Source: JAWAFC01 sp038890815
GTDB taxonomy: Archaea > Micrarchaeota > Micrarchaeia > Burarchaeales > JACRGF01
DNA: 64,000 nucleotides
Direction: 5' to 3'
Assembly (NCBI GenBank): GCA_038890815.1
Contig: JAWAFC010000007.1
Coordinates: 24,415 to 88,414 of the forward strand
Below are positions 60,121-64,000 of this stretch, piece after piece. A program made the translations under genes and the position numbers. Position 1 is the first letter of the stretch. Each line of letters opens with the position of its first letter. The notes under the pieces were generated by a model that saw only the letters and a list, made by a program, of their open reading frames with translations, did not search any database and had not been told where the DNA came from.

Positions 60121-61509
60121 ATGCATTCTTCGCTTCACCTCATCGCGAGGGCGAACGCGTTTCTTGACAAGCTGGCGCTCGGCAGCGGAAGCCCCGTTAT
60201 CCTCCGCAGGAAGCTCGAGAGCAGCTTGCGCGTGCTGACACAGCTTAAAGAGGAAATGATTTTCCATGGGTTTGCAGCGCCTTTCATTGGCATCACGCGC
60301 GCGATGCCGCCAGATGAGTTCGCGAGTGCCGAGGAAGCGCGCGACCTCTCCAAGCAGATCGCCCGCATGCGCTATATCGCTAGCCTCAAGAAATTCACGC
60401 TCGCCCGCACGCGCATCGCCATAGCCGCGCACAAGGTCGCGCTTGGCGAGCTCGAGCACAGTCTGAGGCCGGAGCTCCTTCAAGTGCTTCCGCTCGATGG
60501 AAACTACATCGCCCGGCTCGTGGCCTCGCGGGAGCACGGGCTCCACGCCTATCATGTGCTCACCGAGCTGCTGGCGAGTAATGCCGAGCAGGAGAATGTG
60601 AGTGTGGTCATTGAGCACAACAGGAATGGCGCGCGCGTCAGGACGCGCTTCGTGCTCGCGAGCGTTAAAAACATTGAGGATAGGGTAAAGCGTTCGTTTG
60701 GGGAGGATGCGCGCATCATCTCGATAAAACCGCACCCCGCGAGGGCGGCCATTAAGCGACGGAGCGCCCGAACATGTCTTGCCGCCGCCTACGCCGTGCT
60801 GGCAGCCTCCCAGATTGAAAGGGAACTCGCCTCCGCCGAGGTTCCAGCCGAAGTCATGCGGTATGCCTCGATAATGAGAAAGCATGGCTTGGCCGCCGAT
60901 GCAGTGATCAATGAAAGTGAGGAATATGAGAAGGTGGCGGCCGAGCTCGCCAGCGAGGGACTACTGCGGTATGAGCAGGGCGAGCCCATCGTGGTTGAAA
61001 GCGTCGCTTCGTTCATCGCACGCAGGCGACATCTGCTTCGCGAGCGCACGGTGAGGAGGGCGAAGGAGCTTCTGGGGCTCGATCTCCTCAAATTTTTCCT
61101 CCTCATTCCGAGAAGGGAGCGCGAGCGTGGCCTGCTTTTTCCGAGCCTCCCGGCGCTGCTGTCAAAAGAAAACCTTGCACCTTTCGATGAGCTTTTCTCC
61201 ATGCATGGCATAGAGAACGCATCGGACATCATCTGGACAAAATTCAGGGCCGAAGAACTGGGGCTTAACCTTGATGGAAAGAGCCTCGGAAGCGCTGTGT
61301 TCTACCTCAACTCGGACAAGCCCGTCGAGTGGTGCGAAAAGAACTTCGGCCTGCCGAGAGAGCGCATCCTCGCCGCGGCGAGGACGCTCGCCCCGCTTGT
61401 CGAGGCGAGGGAGGAGCGCCTGCGCGAGCTGGGGATAGAGAAGAGCGCTCGTGCCCGCGAGTTCGCCGAGGCGTTGCGCGATGCTGGTGCTCAGGGGAAG
61501 AAAGGCTGA
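60121..61509 (+). CDS. Helical protein, unknown, upstream of an HTH gene
   Basis: The 462-aa protein starts MHSSLHLIARANAFLDKLALG and is mostly helical, with the middle RRSARTCLAAAYAVLAASQIERELA and several Arg-rich stretches. No family recognised. The ATG is about 22 bases after TTTATATAT (leaderless). It overlaps the next gene by 29 bases, so they are co-expressed. Confidence 0.65.
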   Translation: MHSSLHLIARANAFLDKLALGSGSPVILRRKLESSLRVLTQLKEEMIFHGFAAPFIGITRAMPPDEFASAEEARDLSKQIARMRYIASLKKFTLARTRIAIAAHKVALGELEHSLRPELLQVLPLDGNYIARLVASREHGLHAYHVLTELLASNAEQENVSVVIEHNRNGARVRTRFVLASVKNIEDRVKRSFGEDARIISIKPHPARAAIKRRSARTCLAAAYAVLAASQIERELASAEVPAEVMRYASIMRKHGLAADAVINESEEYEKVAAELASEGLLRYEQGEPIVVESVASFIARRRHLLRERTVRRAKELLGLDLLKFFLLIPRRERERGLLFPSLPALLSKENLAPFDELFSMHGIENASDIIWTKFRAEELGLNLDGKSLGSAVFYLNSDKPVEWCEKNFGLPRERILAAARTLAPLVEAREERLRELGIEKSARAREFAEALRDAGAQGKKG

Positions 61510-61876
61510 GGTGCTCGCAGCCATCGCTGCCTCCCCCGAGGCTACCGAGGCAATCCTGAAGGCAAAACCAAGCATTCCCCTACTTACTGAGGTCGTTGGG
61601 AAAACAAAAATCAGCACGCTCCTCGTCTCGCCCGCGCTGCTGGCGAGGTTTCCGAAAAAAGCGCTTCCCGCTCTCGAAAAAATAGGTGTAACAGTCAAAA
61701 CCATTGAGGCGAAGAGGGGAAGGCCGCGCGTGCATCCCGCAGAGAAGCTCGAGCGCCTGCGCGAGCTGGCAGGCCGAGGGCTCGCCGCGCGCGCCATCGC
61801 GCAGGAGGCGGGGCTGCCGCTGCGCACCGTCTATTACTATCTCAGAAAACTCAAGCGCGCGCAAACCAACCCTTAA
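61481..61876 (+). CDS. Helix-turn-helix protein
   Basis: The 131-aa protein has an N-terminal alpha/beta half (MLVLRGRKAEVLAAIAASPEATEAILK) and a C-terminal resolvase/Hin-type HTH after an AT-hook-like GRPRVHP: AEKLERLRELAGRGLAARAIAQEAGLPLRTVYYYLRKLK. It probably binds DNA. Start ATG at 61481 lies within the upstream gene. Confidence 0.65.
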   Translation: MLVLRGRKAEVLAAIAASPEATEAILKAKPSIPLLTEVVGKTKISTLLVSPALLARFPKKALPALEKIGVTVKTIEAKRGRPRVHPAEKLERLRELAGRGLAARAIAQEAGLPLRTVYYYLRKLKRAQTNP

Positions 61877-61903
61877 ATGCTTCGCGCATCAAAACACTTC
61901 CAA

Positions 61904-61976
61904 GCCCCGGTAGCTCAGTTGGTAGAGCGACTGGCTGTTAACCAGTAGGTCGCAAGTTCAAGTCTTGCCCGGGGCG
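61904..61976 (+). tRNA. tRNA-Asn(GTT)
   Basis: The 73-base gene has acceptor GCCCCGG/CCGGGGC, D-arm GCTC-AGTTGGTA-GAGC, anticodon stem ACTGG/CCAGT with loop CTGTTAA (anticodon GTT), T-arm GCAAG-TTCAAGT-CTTGC and discriminator G. No intron and no CCA. CTTAAATG at 61872-61879 is the likely TATA. Confidence 0.95.
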
Positions 61977-62012
61977 CTTAGTTTAAATACGCCCAATGAG
62001 CCATTTTTATCC

Positions 62013-63761
62013 ATGCGAGTGTGCATAGTCGCGCTATTGCTGTTCGCTGCCACTGCCCAAGCCGCCGAGTGGGTGCTGACCACTCAGGCAGATTTTCTGC
62101 CGGGAACATTCGAAAATACAAGCGCTGTGGCGGACGGCAGCGTGGTGCTGCTCGGCAACGAGGACTGGGTGCAGGCCAATAATCCAATCTTCGATCCGGC
62201 CACAAAAGCATATTATCCTACAGTGCTCTATGACCCAAATCGTTTTGCCTCCCACGGTGCCGAAGCATATTACAAGATGTGGTACAGTGACGGCTCGCGT
62301 ATCTGGCTGGCGGTATCGGAGGATGGGCTGAATTGGAGTGTTGTGGGGCAGTCCACTGGCCTCGCTAATGCCAATCACCCAAAAGTAATTTACGACCCAG
62401 ACGGTTTCGGCGGGAGTGGAGTTTATTACAAGATATGGTACTGGGACACGACCAAACTCTACACTGTGGAGGCCATTCGTTATGCCGAGTCTGCAGACGG
62501 GCTCAACTGGGTGAACGACCAGCCGCTGACCCAGGATGCTGGCCGGCCGATCATCACCGGCGTTCCATCGGACTGGAACAGAGGCTCGTACGGCCCCTCG
62601 CACATCTTCTACAACAGCAGCGGCTCGGACGAAATGAACCACTCCAACCCATTCGGAAACAAATACGTAATGTATTTTGATGGCACTGATGGCGGGTTCG
62701 AGGAGACCGGGCTGGCTTATTCCAACAACGGAATAAATTGGAGCATGTGCTGCAAAGTGCTCGAGCGCGGAGGCGGACCGTGGGGGAATAACGGCACGTG
62801 GGATTCGAGCTATGCCTATGCATGGAGTGTTGTGAGGAGCCCCGTGGGATACGAGCTGTGGTACAGCGGAGGACAGAAGGCATCCCACGAGGGCATTGGC
62901 CATGCCGTTTCGTCTGACGGCATGAATTTCACAAAGGATGCGGCCAACCCCATCCAGAGCTTGGCGCGCCGGCCGGGCGCGTGGAATGCAGAGCGAAGTT
63001 ATACCCCGATGGTGTTGTACGATGCGAACAATTTCAGCGGGCACGGCGAAAACTCCGCTTACAGGATGTGGTTTACTGGCATGGCTTCTGGCAACTACGC
63101 CATCGGCGGTGCGCGGTTCACGACAAGCTACCCAACGAGCGGGGCATACCTCTCGCCGGTTTTTGATGCGGGAGCGCGGGTCAGCTTCGTTGAAATCAAC
63201 TGGAGTGCGGCATTTGGGAATGCCACGGCGATACTGCTCGTCACGAGGACATCGGATGATGGCTCGAACTGGAGCGCTTGGTCCGCGCCACACGCCTACC
63301 CTCTCAGCCCTATCAACGCGAGCGGCAGGTTCATTCAGTTCAGAGCCGAGCTATCCACCTCGGATCCGCTGCTCACGCCATCGCTCGATGAGGTGAGGAT
63401 AAGCTACCAGGGTGCGCCCACAGGCCAGTCGGAACGGGCCGAGAGGGAAAAGCATTTTGACATCGAAATCATCGGAGATTGTCTGCTCGAGCCCATAACC
63501 TTCAAGGTGAGCGATCTCCACACGAGCGAGCCATTGCAGGGCGCTATCGTGCGCGTCATCACGAAGAACTCGTTCTGGGAGGAGGTTGCCGAGCTCTCCA
63601 CCGACCGCCATGGCAGTGCGACCTTCGTGCCTCAGCGTGATGGCCAGTTCGAGGCGAGCTTTGCCCGTGGGGGTATGCCGCTCGCACCCTGCCCTTCTAT
63701 GTGCGCAGGTGCGCCGAATGCTATGCTGATGCCGAGTGCGCGGATGATGAACGATGTGTGA
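62013..63761 (+). CDS. Secreted beta-propeller (glycosidase-like) protein, frameshifted C-terminus
   Basis: The protein has a signal peptide (MRVCIVALLLFAATAQA) and a five-bladed-propeller-like core of repeated YYKMWYSDG and LAVSEDGLNW units, as in GH43/GH32-type folds, then a beta-sandwich domain and a regulatory-like beta domain (about 500-545). After RDGQFEASFARGG (about 63640-63672) this frame runs into unrelated sequence and stops. The +1 frame continues the protein (see 63674-64000). Catalytic residues were not identified. TATA GTTTAAATAC at 61981-61990. Confidence 0.75.
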   Translation: MRVCIVALLLFAATAQAAEWVLTTQADFLPGTFENTSAVADGSVVLLGNEDWVQANNPIFDPATKAYYPTVLYDPNRFASHGAEAYYKMWYSDGSRIWLAVSEDGLNWSVVGQSTGLANANHPKVIYDPDGFGGSGVYYKIWYWDTTKLYTVEAIRYAESADGLNWVNDQPLTQDAGRPIITGVPSDWNRGSYGPSHIFYNSSGSDEMNHSNPFGNKYVMYFDGTDGGFEETGLAYSNNGINWSMCCKVLERGGGPWGNNGTWDSSYAYAWSVVRSPVGYELWYSGGQKASHEGIGHAVSSDGMNFTKDAANPIQSLARRPGAWNAERSYTPMVLYDANNFSGHGENSAYRMWFTGMASGNYAIGGARFTTSYPTSGAYLSPVFDAGARVSFVEINWSAAFGNATAILLVTRTSDDGSNWSAWSAPHAYPLSPINASGRFIQFRAELSTSDPLLTPSLDEVRISYQGAPTGQSERAEREKHFDIEIIGDCLLEPITFKVSDLHTSEPLQGAIVRVITKNSFWEEVAELSTDRHGSATFVPQRDGQFEASFARGGMPLAPCPSMCAGAPNAMLMPSARMMNDV

Positions 63762-64000
63762 ATGGGGAATGCATCGAAATCCCCTGCCCGTGCGGAAAAA
63801 TTGAAAATAGGGGTTGTGTGGCATTCGAATGCTGCTCCGACTCTGACTGCCCAACCGATGCGAGCTGCTCGGACAATCGATGCATAAAGCTGACGGGCGA
63901 ATGTGGTTATGCTGTCAATCATAGCTGGGTGAGGTATGCTTGCTGTAGCGATGCCGAGTGCAGTGGCGATGAGGTGTGCTCAAACAATGCCTGCATAAAG
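63674..64000 (+). CDS. Cys-rich continuation of the propeller protein, out of frame
   Basis: From TAT at 63674 the frame is open to the window end and reads YAARTLPFYVRRCAEC, followed by Cys-rich modules of the CxxDxxCxxxxxCxxxxCI type (about 18 Cys in 100 residues). It joins the preceding frame if one G is added to the G run at 63669-63673. The gene continues past the window. Confidence 0.65.

Overview
The window is archaeal. It carries A-type ATP synthase subunits, the exosome (Rrp4/Rrp41/Rrp42), a proteasome alpha subunit, an SBDS homologue, RNase P proteins, eL15, eL43, RpoP, prefoldin beta, Pcc1, Sec61-beta and PurP. Many genes have a TATA element about 20-26 bases before the start codon (leaderless pattern), and three of four tRNAs contain introns. 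Base composition is fairly GC-rich, with several distinctly AT-richer genes. Small domain-poor proteins and heavy use of secreted Ig-like proteins would fit a DPANN-type lineage, but no marker here fixes the lineage.

Layout. 1-5.3 kb: end of the ATP synthase operon (atpB, atpD), a retropepsin-like remnant, a secreted metallo-beta-lactamase/lamin-tail lipoprotein, and a Dph6-like ATPase. 5.3-12.7 kb: methyl-cycle pair (S-adenosylhomocysteinase, MTA phosphorylase), a guanidino-modifying enzyme, AMMECR1, a Tat lipoprotein, an AbrB/winged-helix regulator with an HD hydrolase, Sec61-beta, and an ankyrin protein. 12.7-22.7 kb: a three-gene cell-surface operon (717, 1783 and 794 aa), divergent from a PadR regulator, with a palindrome at its promoter. 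23.1-34.9 kb: the archaeal exosome/proteasome/RNase P superoperon on the minus strand, split by two plus-strand insertions. 35-44.7 kb: intron-bearing tRNA-Ser and tRNA-Thr, LeuA-type synthase and threonine synthase, a triple-Hint/double-Tim44 membrane protein, a CorA-like protein and glutamine synthetase. 44.8-52.3 kb: surface or coiled-coil proteins and a 1540-aa protein joining two GGDEF/palm-like domains to a kinase-like domain. 52.3-57.9 kb: purine genes (two PurP paralogues, GuaA subunits B and A, PurH) and a tRNA-Leu with two introns. 58-64 kb: membrane and unknown proteins, tRNA-Asn, and a secreted beta-propeller protein with a frameshift that runs off the end.

How it works together. 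The minus-strand core couples RNA processing and degradation (exosome, RNase P), ribosome maturation (SBDS, Brix), protein folding and turnover (prefoldin, proteasome) and transcription (RpoP). The purine cluster covers IMP to GMP plus the last formylation and cyclisation steps. The accessory regions between core blocks hold the most unusual material: the palm-kinase fusion, the Hint-Tim44 protein, the barrel-like surface protein, and the homologous D-loop introns in two different tRNAs.
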